DNA of 64,000 bases, from NCBI GenBank assembly GCA_029964075.1, contig CM057149.1, positions 12,162,465 through 12,226,464 on the forward strand, read 5' to 3'. Position numbers and translations under genes: made by a program. This document shows, piece by piece, positions 22,701 to 31,859 of this stretch. This DNA is from Patiria pectinifera (lineage: Eukaryota > Echinodermata > Asteroidea > Valvatida > Asterinidae). The notes under the pieces were generated by a model. It worked only from the letters and a program-made list of their open reading frames with translations, was not told where the DNA came from and ran no database searches. How positions within the stretch are numbered: the stretch's first letter is position 1; each line of letters opens with the position of its first letter.

Positions 22701-25700
22701 TAATGCCTGACCAAGTTAATGCCACAATCCCCGCTCGTGTGATGTTTTTATTAAATTTAGCAAAGAAATTAGAATAACAAAGGCCCATTGTTATACCATG
22801 CAAATGAGATTCCAGGGCTTGCCGCTAACCCGTAACTAAAGGCCAAGTTTAGTCCGCGAGCTCAGCTGAGTCAGCGGACAGTCATTACTGATCAGAATAA
22901 TGAGCTTTTCTCTTGGCCTTAAAAACAAAAACTTCACAATAAAACTTGCATTTTGCGAGTAAAATTAAGGTGCCAAAATGACTATACATTTCCGTACATT
23001 GTAAAATCCATAATGGATAGGTGGTGTGTAAAGTGCCTGCCTCTCACCACTGTGGCCCGGGTTTGATTCTTGGCTCGGGCCATTTTTGAATAGAGTTGTG
23101 CGTTGATTCTCTTCTGTGCCACGAGGGTTTTTCTCCCTCTAAAACAAATCCAACACTTTTGTGCTCCGTGGTCATACATGGGTCATAAAGCAGCTGTCAA
23201 AGGCGCCTTTACATGCCTTCAGCTTGACCACGTTGTACCCGCCTCCTTAGCTGCGAGTCAGGATGATTAACCTTCCAAATTATTATTATTATTATTTTTT
23301 ATAATTTTAGCCCCCAAAAAGCATCGTTTTGGACAAAACATACACTTCACCTAATTCCATCTCTCTGGGACACCAGTCAATTGAAAGGGCTCATTCCCTT
23401 TAATTTGATACCACATTAGAAGTTGGGATGCCTGCAGTTTTGAAGATTTCATAAAAAAATTCAACTTTTCAGCCATGTCCATTTTCTCGTGAAATTGTCC
23501 ATCATCCTATTATCCTTATCACTATTGTCCCTGTTCAAATGCAGTGTTTTTTTTCTTTTAATGAGCAGTATTGTTTTTGTTCTTGCAGAGTATGGGAATC
23601 TGTTTCATTGGAAGTAGGAAATTCAAGCCCTTCATCAAAGAGGTATGCTGTTTACAATGTACACGTATCCATTTTGTATTGACTGTCATGGTATTAAACA
23701 ACCGTAGCCTACAAACTTGCCAATGATGATCTGTGATGCATCCCGTTTGTATACTTGAGAATTTGCAAGTGATACCTTGATTTGTTAATAAACCAGTTGG
23801 CGTTGGAGGACGTGATGACATGCACTGGCTGTTTTTATGCCCCGCGGCGAAGCCGAAGGGGCATACTGTTTCCGCCTTGTCCTTCTGTGGGTGGGTGGGT
23901 GTGTGTGTGGGTGTGTGTCTTGTCGGCGCGATAACTTGAGAAATACTTAACATAGGAACTTCAAATTTGGTTTGTGTATTGTTCTTGGTAATCCTAAGAA
24001 ACCTATTGCATTTGGGGCCGAAGGGTCAAGGTCACAGTGACAAAAACAAAAGAAATTTTGTCAGCGCGATAACTTGAGAAATACTTTACATATGAACTTC
24101 AAATTTGGTTTGTGGATTGTCCTTGGCAATCCTAAGAAGCCTAATGCATTTGGGGCCGAAAGGTCAAGGGTCAAGGTCACAGTGGCTGAAACAATAGAAA
24201 TTTTGTCAGCGCGATAACTTGAGAAATACTTTACATATGAACTTCAAATTTGGTTTGTGGATTGTCCTTGGCAATCCTAAGAAGCCTATTGCATTTGGGG
24301 CCAAAAGGTCAAGGGTCAAGGTCACAGTGGCTAAAACAAAAGAAATTTTGTCAGCGCAATAACTTGAGAAATACTTTACATGTGAACTTCAAGTTTGGTT
24401 TGTGGATCGTTCTTGGTAATCCAAATACATGTAGGCCTATCGCATTGGGGGTCGAAAGGTCAAGGATCAAGGTCACAGTGGCTAAAACAATAGAAATCTT
24501 GTATTTATCCTGAGATCATAGGGATTAGGGATTAATTCATATAAAACCTACAGAAGACACTAATGCTGTCATTGCGCACGGCCTATTGTTGTACAATTTA
24601 CGCTCCAGTGAATACCCCGAGTATCGAAACATAATATTATGAGGTTTCGGCAAGAAATATCGCACAAATACTGTTGAAATGACTCTTGCGAATCAGTATT
24701 TGTGGTGTTTGGCTGTATATCAGAAGTTGGCCGGAAAATGTTGCCTTTTGCCAAAATCAAAATTGTTTGGCAAAAATAATGCTGGTGCGAAGTGGTTAAA
24801 CAGTTCTTGCATGTGCACAGGTGCTAGAGACTTACATCTAACCTACATTCGGGATTTCAAAGACATTTAGCCAAGTTGTTGATAAATGATAAAGTTACAA
24901 TTGCTATTTTGTGATTGTTTTTTTTGGTCCTTTAGTATCTAGAGCCCACGCCAGGTAACTTTGTTTCTCTGGAAGACAACAAGGTGGTTGGGACACACGA
25001 AGGTGAGATAACAAAAAATATTTATTTATATCAAGACTTCTGGGGTAAAAATAAATCAATGTATTATATGCTTTTGTAAAAACTACCCGAATGACTGCAA
25101 TATTATGTTAGTACAAGTACATTGTACCCGGATGAGGACAATGTTATTTTTGATACTGTCCTCATCCAGACATTTGAACAAAAATTTGCTGGTTCTCACT
25201 CAGTCAGGAGTGCAGAATACTCATGGTTTGTTAACCAGTGAACAGAGCCCTAATGGTTGTGTGGCACGCGCATTTGATACTAAGTTTTGTCAGCAATAAT
25301 GGCTGCTTCAAGTGGCAAAAGGTAACGAACCAAATTATTGTTGAAAAACGTTACTTGGTTTAAAGACAGTAATGACACTATAAAACTCCCTGTCAAATTA
25401 TTCCCTCTGGCATGCTGTCATTTTGAGGAAAACAGTAACAGAAGCTCATTTTCAGAGTTGAGTCAAGTGATGCATTTTTGGAAATTTCCGTTAGTAGTTG
25501 GTCTGTCATTGAGCGAATCCGTGAATGGGTGCGCGCAAGCGTTGACACGACGCACAAGTGCACAGTTGCTGTTATTTGTAGGTTCAGTGCTGACAAGTGT
25601 TCAGGATGCTGATTTTGGGCGCAATTCAAACTATACTTCAGCAACTTTTGAATTGAAATAGAGATCCTAGAATATTGATTTTTTGGAGAATGCAGCACTT

Positions 25701-28700
25701 CATCAGGTTAGGCCAAGTTCGCGCAAGGACTATACTTGACCAATGGTTAACTAACGTTTGACCGAACTCTGTCTAGTCGACGGTGGTTGACTACGCTAGT
25801 CGACTATTTGGAACCAGCCTACTGGGGTTGGTTGCATCGCTGGTAACCAATAGCCGCGCGCATTCATAATGCTAGCAGGGAGCCAGGATCCAGAAGTTTT
25901 GCGATGACATTTTGACCAGCGTTTGACTAGAGACGTTCGCACGTTGCTATCAGTGCGCAGGCGTAAGGTACGTCACAAATCAACCACTAGTCGACTAATG
26001 GTCCTTGCCCGAACTTGGCCTTAGTTGTTAAGCATCGTCTTTAGATTTTGAGCCCTTTTGTTGCTTCAAACGGAAAAATACACAAATGACAAATGATCTA
26101 CCCTACCTTTAAGGACTTGGTAGTTTTAATTTATTTTTTATGTACGTGTTTTGAGTTTGAATTTTTGGAACATGGAGCCAAAAAATCCCAAAAGAATAAT
26201 GAGCATTCATGGAAATCCGAATATGTCGGGGGTGCAGGTAATATTTGTGTGATACAAAATAAAAACATTTAAGCATCATAAAGTTTTATTCCTGTGCATT
26301 CTTTATGTCATTCCTTTGAATATTTTGGTGTCTTTTAGGTTATTTTATTTATACTGTTGGACAGAAAGCAAAAATAAGCGGAATGAAGGAGAAATGGTAC
26401 GTCGTCGATAAAAACCCCACCTCGAATGAGGTCATTGTGGTGAGTGACTTGCTGTTGTACTGTTGACATGAAACAGTTATGTACAATTGATCCTAACGCA
26501 CCTGTCACATAGTATACAAATAATGAATGTTTGTGAGTGCAATGGTAGGAATAATTTCATCTGTCACCGAATGAAATTATTCTTTCCATTGCACGAACGT
26601 GAAATATTCATTATTTGTTTTATATAACACCTGAATACATTGTAAATCCTTGTCATCTGATTGGTTGACTTTTAATAGCCAATTTATTCAGGTTAAAAAC
26701 TGTTTGAAAGTTTGACAAAGAAGTTCATCATATTTAATTTATGCAAACTGTTCAACAGGTTGAGAGCCATCATTCAAGTAATCTCGATTTACAACAGCGC
26801 CACCGCCAGCAGCGATGACACCGTGCAATGGAAGTTCTACATTGTGTGTTCACCGTGCCTTGGAACTTCCATTGCACTGTGCACTGCATGCCGCGCGCGC
26901 GCCGTGCGTTGGGACGAATAATTCAATAACATGTGATCAATGATCCACCAATCAGATGACGGGGATTTATTCAGGTTTTGTATAATAGTGAATAGAGCTA
27001 ACTCATGCCTAACGTACAGAATTTTTTTCTGGAAATTTGGCAAAGTCCAGATACGTTCAAATTCTCGGCCAAAATCTGTTTGTTTAGTAACTTCTGACGT
27101 ACAAGACAAAGAGAAAGAATGCTGAGCGTATAACTAGCATCCATAGTAACGAATGACAGCACGTGCGTAGAGTCCATCCAATGAATGCTGAATGTACGCA
27201 ACGAATGGCCAATGTATGCCTAGCATGCTGCGGCCGGTCACGTGACGTGTCTCCGCTGACCCATAAATACCTTCTCCAAGTCCATGTCATCACATTCATT
27301 AACCATTTGTTAGACAAACTCTATGTATGTGTTGGGCATTCGCTGTATGACAAAGATTCTTGGGTTGGACGTATATGTTCGAACAGCTGGCAAAGAAGCA
27401 ACATACACCCAACGCGCGAAATGTTCACTCAGCGAATGCGCAACGTATACATGGTGTATTGATCACTACGTTGTCGTTTGCTCAAAATTTTGAACATGTT
27501 CAAAATTTTTCCTAGACCCCAGCGCACCTTTGTGAACCCCTACGAACCGCTAACAAATACAACTGATGCCAAACGTGTCACGAACGAATGACAACTTACA
27601 CAAACGTACACCGAAATTTCCAAAAACGTCGGGCACACGTTAGCTCTATTCGCAACATTTATGACAGGGCCTTACTGCATTTTTATTCCATGTTAATTTT
27701 CAATTCGTAATCTGCAACTGCTAAGAATAGTGTTCTGAGATTTCTCATGATCATGAATTTAAAGATGTATTCCCCGTGCCATTTTCAAGTTTCACCTCAA
27801 AAAAAAAAATAATTCAAAAAATGCCTGTACATTTTATCTGGTTGTTTCATTTCAATTGAAACAGTTTTACAATTATTTTCTGAAGGTCCCAAACACCAAC
27901 CACCCAGCTCTGTACTGCGAGACAATGTTGACAGGTCCAGTTCACTGGATACGGGAAGCGCCCAGGCAACTCCTGCAGGAACAAATGATGGACTGCCACT
28001 TTCGCTTCCAGAATACGGATCCGCTAGGTACACACTGAGGTTCCGGAAATAAAACTGTGACTAACATGACTTATGGGTAGCACAGGAACCTCCGGTTTTC
28101 CTCCCTCTGGAAAAATCAAACACTTTCGATCTCAGGCTGTGCTCCGTGGTCATATATGGGTTGATGTGGCCGGCAGCCATAGGCGCCTTTAAGTGCCAGC
28201 GGTCCGACCACGTTGTAGCTGCGTCCTTCGCAATTCAGCATACCAGCTGCGAGTAAGGATGATTAGCCTCCCAAATTATTATTATTATTCTCGGTAATTG
28301 TTAGTATTATTCTTATCATTTTTATTATTATTTTTAGTAATGGTTTATTTCGTATCAATTTAAAAAGAGATCTCACAGCTGGGGGCTGAATTGCATTTCT
28401 TATAACATTCCTATGAAAACTATTAAAATTGAAATAAATTCATGAATTAAAACACAATATAAAAATATAAACTAATGTTAAATCACATACTATTAAAATA
28501 GTAAAATAAAAAGTTAAACACACAGAACAATACAATGACATGTACAAATATGACATGATCAACATGGACAATGAGTAAATTGCCATCCAATTTTGAAATT
28601 GAAAATGTTGTGAACTTGTTGACACGCATTGCCGTTGTGCTTTTCTGCTTGAACAATGATGTACTTTTTCTATGTTGTTTTTTCTTTGTAGTACCCTGCA

Positions 28701-29706
28701 CGCTAACAATGAGCAGTATGGGATCTGTCATTGTGTCGTTGAGTCAGCCACTCAGGGCCATTACTCCAGGACAGGTCAGTTTAAACACTGTGGTAGTCTG
28801 GGTCCGAGACATGACTCGGAGTTTGTTTTCCCTAATGCAGCTGGTCCTGATCCCTGGCATGCATGAGCGTTATAGTAACCTCATGTGTGCTAAAATATAT
28901 TCATAAATACCCAAGACGGTTTAACCATTCCTATTGGTCGAGAGCCCGTCACGTGGCTGGCTTTAAACGGTTGATAAAACATCGGCTGGCTGGTCTATAA
29001 ACACTTTTCCAGAGTTGCATGAAATTTGGAGTCCTATGAATTCTGGCCCCTTTAACCCTTCTATTGACTAAACGTTAACAATCCTTACTTTGGCATGCAT
29101 TGTACTACCAAATGGTCCGTATTTCATAGTCCTAATTTCACATTACACTGGCACCGCTGCGTTCTGTGCCACATTGGGTATTTAATTTGCAGGATTCATG
29201 AATCATGACCACTGGACCTTTACAAAAACACACACTAGCTGAAATGTTGAAAACAAATGGCTTGAAGCTCTCTTAAAAGTCTTATGGGCAGACTATTTAT
29301 ATACATGTACCAAGAGGCCACTAGCGAGTGAATGCAGTTACAATCAGGGACCATGAAGCAAATTGGGAGATGTTCCAAGTGTTTTCTGTTAATAGCCTGT
29401 GTCACACAAAAAATTGCAGGTTTACATTTTTTGAAAGTTGGTTTCTAATATCCAGTTTCCAAAATTGAAACCGAGTAGTGGAATTCAAACCTAATTTTAA
29501 AAAATCTGGATTTAAATCCAACCATTAATGAAGATTTGTTTTTTCCTTTCTTGTGTGGACAGTATGCTGTGTTCTACCTCGGTGATGAGTGCTTAGGAGG
29601 AGCCGTTATAACAAAACCTGGGCCTTCTCTGTTCACGCTACGTAATAGACAATACAGACCTGTAGACGGCAGGGCTTCAGTTAAGACCCACAGCTCAAAG
29701 TCATGA
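10640..29706 (+). CDS. TRMU: Mitochondrial tRNA-specific 2-thiouridylase 1
   Basis: TRMU/MnmA enzymes use ATP and a sulfur relay to put the 2-thio group on the wobble uridine of mitochondrial tRNAs for Lys, Glu and Gln. Ten exons join in frame (10640-10727, 15850-16015, 16783-16976, 21767-21939, 23589-23642, 24936-25002, 26339-26439, 27886-28027, 28692-28774, 29563-29706) to give 403 aa; the human protein has 421. The PP-loop SGGVDSSVA lies at residues 14-22. The first catalytic cysteine is in [12 protein letters not shown] and the second in [24 protein letters not shown] and CHFRFQ blocks are all present. The start is the first ATG and has an in-frame TAA 24 bases upstream (10616-10618). All introns are GT-AG. 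The gene looks intact. Its introns are crowded with DNA transposons. Confidence 0.95.
10831..13819. mobile_element. 3-kb THAP-bearing DNA transposon remnant in TRMU intron 1
   Basis: Inverted ends of about 23 bp, GG(T/C)AGTGGATATTTTGCCGG, bound 2,989 bp. They are flanked directly by TTATTTTTA at 10822-10830 and 13820-13828. Just inside each end lies a CCGGCAAACTAACGTTTACT segment in direct orientation. The interior contains a two-exon THAP-like reading (11159-11990) and long AT-rich non-coding DNA. The THAP domain suggests a P-like element (usual duplication 8 bp); the 9-bp match may include one chance base. Confidence 0.75.
11159..11990 (+). pseudogene. Degenerate THAP zinc-finger exons of the element
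   Basis: ATG at 11159 opens [20 protein letters not shown], with the THAP C-x4-C start. A donor (CAAAG|GTATGA) can join to an acceptor at about 11800 (CATACAG|G). This continues [20 protein letters not shown] and VCSYH, the W...DF...C-x2-H second half of a THAP domain. Beyond CSYH the frame shifts before [15 protein letters not shown]. No transposase catalytic region was found downstream, so the gene is non-functional and the element was probably mobilised in trans. Confidence 0.6.
13981..14809. mobile_element. 829-bp near-perfect foldback element, 9-bp target duplication
   Basis: Arms of roughly 400 bp (13981-14390 and 14405-14809) are near-perfect reverse complements meeting at a short centre near 14385-14420. 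TTCATTTTG is duplicated at 13972-13980 and 14810-14818. Each arm end is itself a hairpin: GCGTCTGGCCGTAC recurs inverted 35-50 bases inward. A CpG-rich patch with AAAATGGCGGCCGCGC lies in each arm. Long inverted arms with a 9-bp duplication fit a Mutator-like foldback element. It lies in TRMU intron 1. Open frames on both strands here are symmetry artefacts. Confidence 0.88.
15460..15827. mobile_element. PIF/Harbinger-like MITE abutting TRMU exon 2
   Basis: Ends GGC(C)GAAGTAAAA and ...TTTTACTCGGCC share TTTCTCGTCC inside. TAA is duplicated at 15457-15459 and 15828-15830. It is 368 bp and non-coding. The right end lies 22 bases before the exon 2 boundary, so the pyrimidine-rich T-run upstream of the acceptor is partly supplied by the element. 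Confidence 0.8.
15850..16015 (+). CDS. TRMU: TRMU exon 2
   Basis: It encodes [20 protein letters not shown] through [10 protein letters not shown]. The acceptor is CCCTAG and the donor is CAG|GTATGA. It carries the conserved MxNWD and FVKEYW blocks. Confidence 0.93.
16066..16222. repeat. Cluster of TCGAGTCA / TGACTCGA motifs
   Basis: About ten overlapping GAGTCGAGTCA-like units occur in both orientations, several forming self-complementary TGACTCGAGTCA. The array is irregular rather than a clean tandem repeat. It lies in TRMU intron 2. Confidence 0.7.
16783..16976 (+). CDS. TRMU: TRMU exon 3
   Basis: It encodes [20 protein letters not shown], with the catalytic cysteine, then HIKFDRLL and [11 protein letters not shown]. 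The acceptor is TTGCAG and the donor is CAAC|GTAATT. Confidence 0.93.
17122..17391 (+). repeat. Left arm of the foldback element, 12 GATAATGTATCA-like units
   Basis: Units recur about every 15-26 bases; variants include GATAACGTATCA, GATATTGTATCA, GATAGTGTAGT and GATACTGTATCA. The order of variants is mirrored in the right arm, so the arms diverged little after they formed. Confidence 0.9.
17753..18131. repeat. Possible hAT-like MITE remnant
   Basis: CAGGGGCGTATCCAG at 17753 and CTGGGTCCGCGCCTG ending at 18131 are imperfect inverted ends resembling those of the element at 2221. Flanks share only TGTTG, so the target duplication is unclear. The interior is C/G-run-rich. Confidence 0.4.
18815..19324 (-). 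mobile_element. Non-autonomous DNA transposon, 9-bp-TSD family, copy 3
   Basis: A full-length reverse-oriented copy flanked by CATTCTGGC at 18806-18814 and 19325-19333. It is nested inside the foldback element 17122-20026, so it is younger than that insertion. Confidence 0.9.
19757..20026 (-). repeat. Right arm of the foldback element
   Basis: It is the reverse complement of 17122-17391, with the same 12 motif units in mirrored order and only scattered substitutions. Confidence 0.9.
20654..20684. repeat. (CAGA)n microsatellite
   Basis: An imperfect CAGACAGACACACAGACAGA run, embedded in an unassigned repeat-like stretch. Confidence 0.8.
21023..21052. repeat. Three tandem TTTTCAGCTA units
   Basis: A short 10-bp tandem repeat in TRMU intron 3. 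Confidence 0.8.
21210..21548 (+). mobile_element. TTAA-family MITE (family 1), 5'-truncated copy
   Basis: It matches the 3' two thirds of copies at 25320 and 50126 (shared blocks near CCCGGACGCTGATTTCAGG and GAGATCCTAGAATATTGATT). It is uninterrupted at ATCAGGTTAGTTGTT, the site where the 25-kb copy carries a Harbinger-like insertion. Confidence 0.75.
21767..21939 (+). CDS. TRMU: TRMU exon 4
   Basis: It encodes [20 protein letters not shown] and continues to [10 protein letters not shown]. The acceptor is ATGAAG, a weak AAG type without a strong pyrimidine run, and the donor is GAG|GTGAGT. Confidence 0.92.
22142..22435 (-). mobile_element. tRNA-derived SINE
   Basis: On the minus strand the A box TGGCCTAGCGGTTAAGA and B box GGGTTCGAGCC are followed by TGCCCTTGAGCAAGGCACTT, a block shared with the SINEs at 30005, 31478 and 47538. 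It is about 290 bp and non-coding. Confidence 0.8.
23012..23298 (+). mobile_element. tRNA-derived SINE with ATT tail
   Basis: A pol III-like head includes GGCCCGGGTTTGATTC. The body includes GCTCCGTGGTCATACATGGG and ends in an (ATT)n tail at about 23279-23298. A 5'-truncated relative lies at 28085. Confidence 0.75.
23589..23642 (+). CDS. TRMU: TRMU exon 5
   Basis: An 18-codon exon encoding [18 protein letters not shown], with the second catalytic cysteine. Acceptor TTGCAG, donor GAG|GTATGC, both in phase 0. Confidence 0.93.
23836..24497 (+). repeat. About 145-bp tandem repeat, four units, GGGGCATAC-type
   Basis: Units aligned on GCGATAACTTGAGAAATACT begin near 23930, 24068, 24213 and 24358 (spacings 138, 145, 145). 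The array starts with CCCGCGGCGAAGCCGAAGGG and a GT-rich run. Units carry TCAAGGTCAC. It lies in TRMU intron 5. Confidence 0.88.
24936..25002 (+). CDS. TRMU: TRMU exon 6
   Basis: It encodes [20 protein letters not shown] followed by HE. Acceptor TTTAG, donor GAAG|GTGAGA, ending in phase 1. Confidence 0.93.
25131..25168. repeat. Stem-loop in TRMU intron 6
   Basis: GGATGAGGACA and TGTCCTCATCC form an 11-bp perfect stem around a 16-base loop. The stem is too short for a typical animal microRNA precursor. Confidence 0.7.
25320..26108 (+). mobile_element. TTAA-family MITE (family 1), copy interrupted by a Harbinger-like MITE
   Basis: It ends in TACCCTACCT followed by TTAA (26109-26112), mirroring the start AGGTAGGGTA of the copy at 50126. 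The body matches the other two copies but is split at 25708-26023 by another element. Confidence 0.8.
25711..26020. mobile_element. PIF/Harbinger-like MITE nested in a TTAA-family MITE
   Basis: GGCCAAGTTCG(C/G)GCAAGGAC inverted ends bound 310 bp. TTA is duplicated at 25708-25710 and 26021-26023. The uninterrupted paralogue at 21210-21548 reads CAGGTTAGTTG across the site, so the empty site and the 3-bp duplication are both visible. Confidence 0.9.
26339..26439 (+). CDS. TRMU: TRMU exon 7
   Basis: It encodes [20 protein letters not shown] and [13 protein letters not shown]. Acceptor TTTTAG, donor GTG|GTGAGT. Confidence 0.93.
26517..26619. repeat. 103-bp foldback repeat
   Basis: CAAATAATGAAT...TGCAATGG...AATAATTTCAT is mirrored by ATGAAATTATT...CCATTGCA...ATTCATTATTTG. 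Related half-sites flank the element at 34962 (35200-35290 and 35428-35475), so these repeats travel or sit together. Confidence 0.75.
26621..26986. mobile_element. MITE with CCTGAATA...GTCATCTGATTGG ends, copy 1
   Basis: Inverted ends of about 45 bp share TATA-ACACCTGAATA and GTCATCTGATTGGT. The interior has CGTGCGTTGGGACGAATAAT, shared inverted with the copy at 34962. A GCGCGCGC run lies near 26890. Confidence 0.7.
26990..27651. mobile_element. 660-bp element with GAATAGAGCTAAC inverted ends
   Basis: GAATAGAGCTAAC at 26990 and its complement at 27639-27651, with a second matching block (TGGAAATTT) 30-40 bases inward. No target duplication could be fixed. It is directly adjacent to the previous element. 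The interior is non-coding. Confidence 0.55.
27886..28027 (+). CDS. TRMU: TRMU exon 8
   Basis: It encodes [20 protein letters not shown] through [14 protein letters not shown], the C-terminal beta-barrel region. Acceptor TGAAG, donor CTAG|GTACAC. Confidence 0.92.
28085..28292 (+). mobile_element. SINE, 5'-truncated, with ATT tail
   Basis: It matches the 3' half of the SINE at 23012 (GTGCTCCGTGGTCATA, AGGCGCCTTTA, GACCACGTTGTA, GGATGATTA) and ends in an (ATT)n tail. Confidence 0.75.
28692..28774 (+). CDS. TRMU: TRMU exon 9
   Basis: It encodes [20 protein letters not shown] and RAITPGQ. Acceptor TTTGTAG, donor ACAG|GTCAGT. Confidence 0.93.
29563..29706 (+). CDS. TRMU: TRMU exon 10 (terminal)
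   Basis: It encodes [20 protein letters not shown] then a short polar tail to TGA at 29704-29706. The conserved G-x-VFY-x-GDECLG motif closes the barrel domain. No close AATAAA follows; the first one is at 30313, beyond a SINE. Confidence 0.93.
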   Translation, partial: YAVFYLGDECLGGAVITKPGPSLFTLRNRQYRPVDGRASVKTHSSKS

Positions 29707-29799
29707 CGAACAATTGTAGAGGATCTGAAATTTTTAAGCAATGGACTCTACGCACGAACAGTAGATAGTTCTTCAAGCCGTGAAACCCTCTTTTAAGAC

Positions 29800-29832
29800 A
29801 AAACCCGAATACAGAGCTTATATTCGGGTTTT
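29800..29832 (+). other. Perfect stem-loop in the TRMU 3' UTR
   Basis: AAAACCCGAATA pairs with TATTCGGGTTTT (12 bp) around a 9-base loop, 94 bases after the stop codon. It may affect the mRNA 3' end; there is no direct evidence of function. Confidence 0.75.
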
Positions 29833-30004
29833 TGCCCGAGCCTGTACCAGGTTTTTTTTATCTCTGTTTATTAACAGATGAGTGGCCACCACCAGCAGGG
29901 AACAGTTGTAACTTAGCTGAATGGTGTTAGTTTTGCCTAAATCCTTTTTGCAGGGCCTGAACGCACACAGACTTAATATTTAATAATGGTTAATCAGTGA
30001 TTGT

Positions 30005-30306
30005 GGGCAGTGTGATCTAGCGGTGGAGCACAGGATTCGTGATCGAGAGGTGGTGGGTTCGAGCCCCACCGTGGCCATGCGTGTTGTGCCCTTGAGTAAG
30101 GCACTTTACCTCAATTACTCCTCTCAACCCAGGTGTTAAATGGGTACCGGCATTGTTCAATGCTGGGAAGGTAACAGACTCGCTGTGGAGGAGGTGTGGC
30201 GATCCCCCCACAGCAGCATATGAGTCTGGCCCAATCGCTAATGAAAGAGAGATGGGCACTCCGTTCCTGTAAACACAGGTTCGCCCCCCTTTACCTTTAC
30301 CTTTAA
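30005..30306 (+). mobile_element. tRNA-derived SINE with TTTACC tail
   Basis: A box TGATCTAGCGGTGGAGCA, B box GGTTCGAGCCCC, then GCCCTTGAGTAAGGCACTTT and a (TTTACC)n tail. A 257-aa minus-strand open frame runs through it by chance. Confidence 0.85.
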
Positions 30307-30777
30307 TCAGTGAATAAACACAATGTAATTCAATGATATGTCGTACAGGTGCTAATGTGTTAATTTTAATCTGAATATGCACAAACTTGTTGCGACTTTG
30401 TGTGAGAGCCAGAAGTATTCTGAACACCCGTTGTCCATCGGAGCCCTCCCGGTAACAACGTGTGATATGTGAGCAATGCAAATTATGCGACCCCGCGCAC
30501 CAGCCAATTGGAGTCGACTTTAGAAAACCTGATGTCGTTTCGATCAGTGGACTAAGCTGTTGATTGGTTAATTTGGCTGCCATTTTTTTGTAACAACGGG
30601 TTACCGAGGACCAGATAGAAGGCACCTGCTGAATGGTCAGAAGCTCGAGGTCAAGACATAGTCTTTGTTTTGCATAATTAATCCCCGAATCTGCTCGCAT
30701 ATAATAGACCCTTGCTGTGGTAGGGGATATTTCATAGACTAGGAGTATGTCGGCAATGCATTCCAAAGTGTTGCTTA

Positions 30778-30917
30778 AAGGCCGGTTCAATGCGAATTTG
30801 TGACGTCAGGTCAAGTTTCACACAGCAAATTTGCAAAAGTTGAACACCGGCGTATTTCGCAGCGATTGCTTCGTGACGTCAAATTCGAATCGTGTTCGCA
30901 TGAAGTATGAACCGGGC
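30778..30917. mobile_element. 140-bp MITE, probably PIF/Harbinger-like
   Basis: GCCGGTTCA near the left end and TGAACCGGGC at the right end, flanked by TTA on both sides (30775-30777 and 30918-30920). TGACGTCA occurs in inverted positions inside. The two ends differ by two bases in length. Confidence 0.65.
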
Positions 30918-31137
30918 TTACATTGTAACTCTCTCTTTATAACTGTTGACGAGGGTTTAATATTTTGTCTTCCCCTTTGCCGATGTATTTTCATAAAATA
31001 CGGTGTTCTCGGATCTGATGTACATTTGTAGCAGCGGGTACTGTAAACCATCACTACATTTTATTTACATAGAATTGTGTGTAGAGTCGCCCTTCACAGA
31101 TGTTATTTTATAATTGAAACATTCAGGGGTTATACTG

Positions 31138-31163
31138 ACATGTACATGTACATGTACATGTAT
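31138..31163. repeat. (ACATGT)n microsatellite
   Basis: Four tandem ACATGT units. The same palindromic hexamer recurs in short runs across the window. Confidence 0.9.
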
Positions 31164-31477
31164 GCATCAAGTCAATAGACTCTCCAGTCATTGTGATGGA
31201 GCATCATTGTATTAGCAGAAAACTGTATTTTATAGACTCTGTCAGGAACAAATTGTATGGCTACTGCATGACAGTTTGTGCATCGGTGGCATGACTTGGG
31301 GGGGGGGGGGCTGGTGGCACAGTTCCACTGTTCATCAAGGCATGTGTGTCTCTTGTCTTGGGGTATATGAGACACAGATACACAGCAATATTCTGTTTCA
31401 CACAACCTTGTGGGATAACCAACATCTTTTGGCCTTCGGTGTAGAAAAAACCATGATGGCTCCCGTGGAGTGCTGTG

Positions 31478-31827
31478 GCCTCGTGGTTAAGGGCACTGAT
31501 TCGTGGTCTGTGGGTAAAGCTGCAGGTCGTGGGTTCGAGTCCTGGCGGGGTCATGGTGCGTGTGCCCTTAGCAAGGCACTTTGTCACTCATTACTTCTCT
31601 CCACCAAGGAGTAAATGGGTACCTATGAGGGCAGTGATGGTTATTGTGATTGAATTAGCTTCCTTGCGCCTAACAGGCAGCATCCGGCTGTATACTCCCC
31701 AGGGAGCTGAGATGGTATATGGAATGTTTAATTGGCCCAATGATTAGGAGTAATAATAATGTAAAGCGCTTTGATCTTAGTTAAAAGCGCTATATAAGAA
31801 CCTGTTATTATTATTATTATTATTAAT
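31478..31827 (+). mobile_element. tRNA-derived SINE with ATT tail
   Basis: A box TGGCCTCGTGGTTAAGGGC, B box GGGTTCGAGTCC, then GTGCCCTTAGCAAGGCACTT, a TAAAGCGCTTTGATC block and an (ATT)n tail from 31805. Confidence 0.88.
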
Positions 31828-31859
31828 ATGTTTTACATGTAGTTTACACAGGGCATACA

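Noticed and set aside
25131-25168. A microRNA precursor
   Set aside because: The stem is only 11 bp, far shorter than an animal pre-miRNA.
30017-30790. Longest minus-strand open frame (257 aa) as a gene
   Set aside because: It reads backwards through a tRNA-derived SINE and its flank, has no motif and no splice context.
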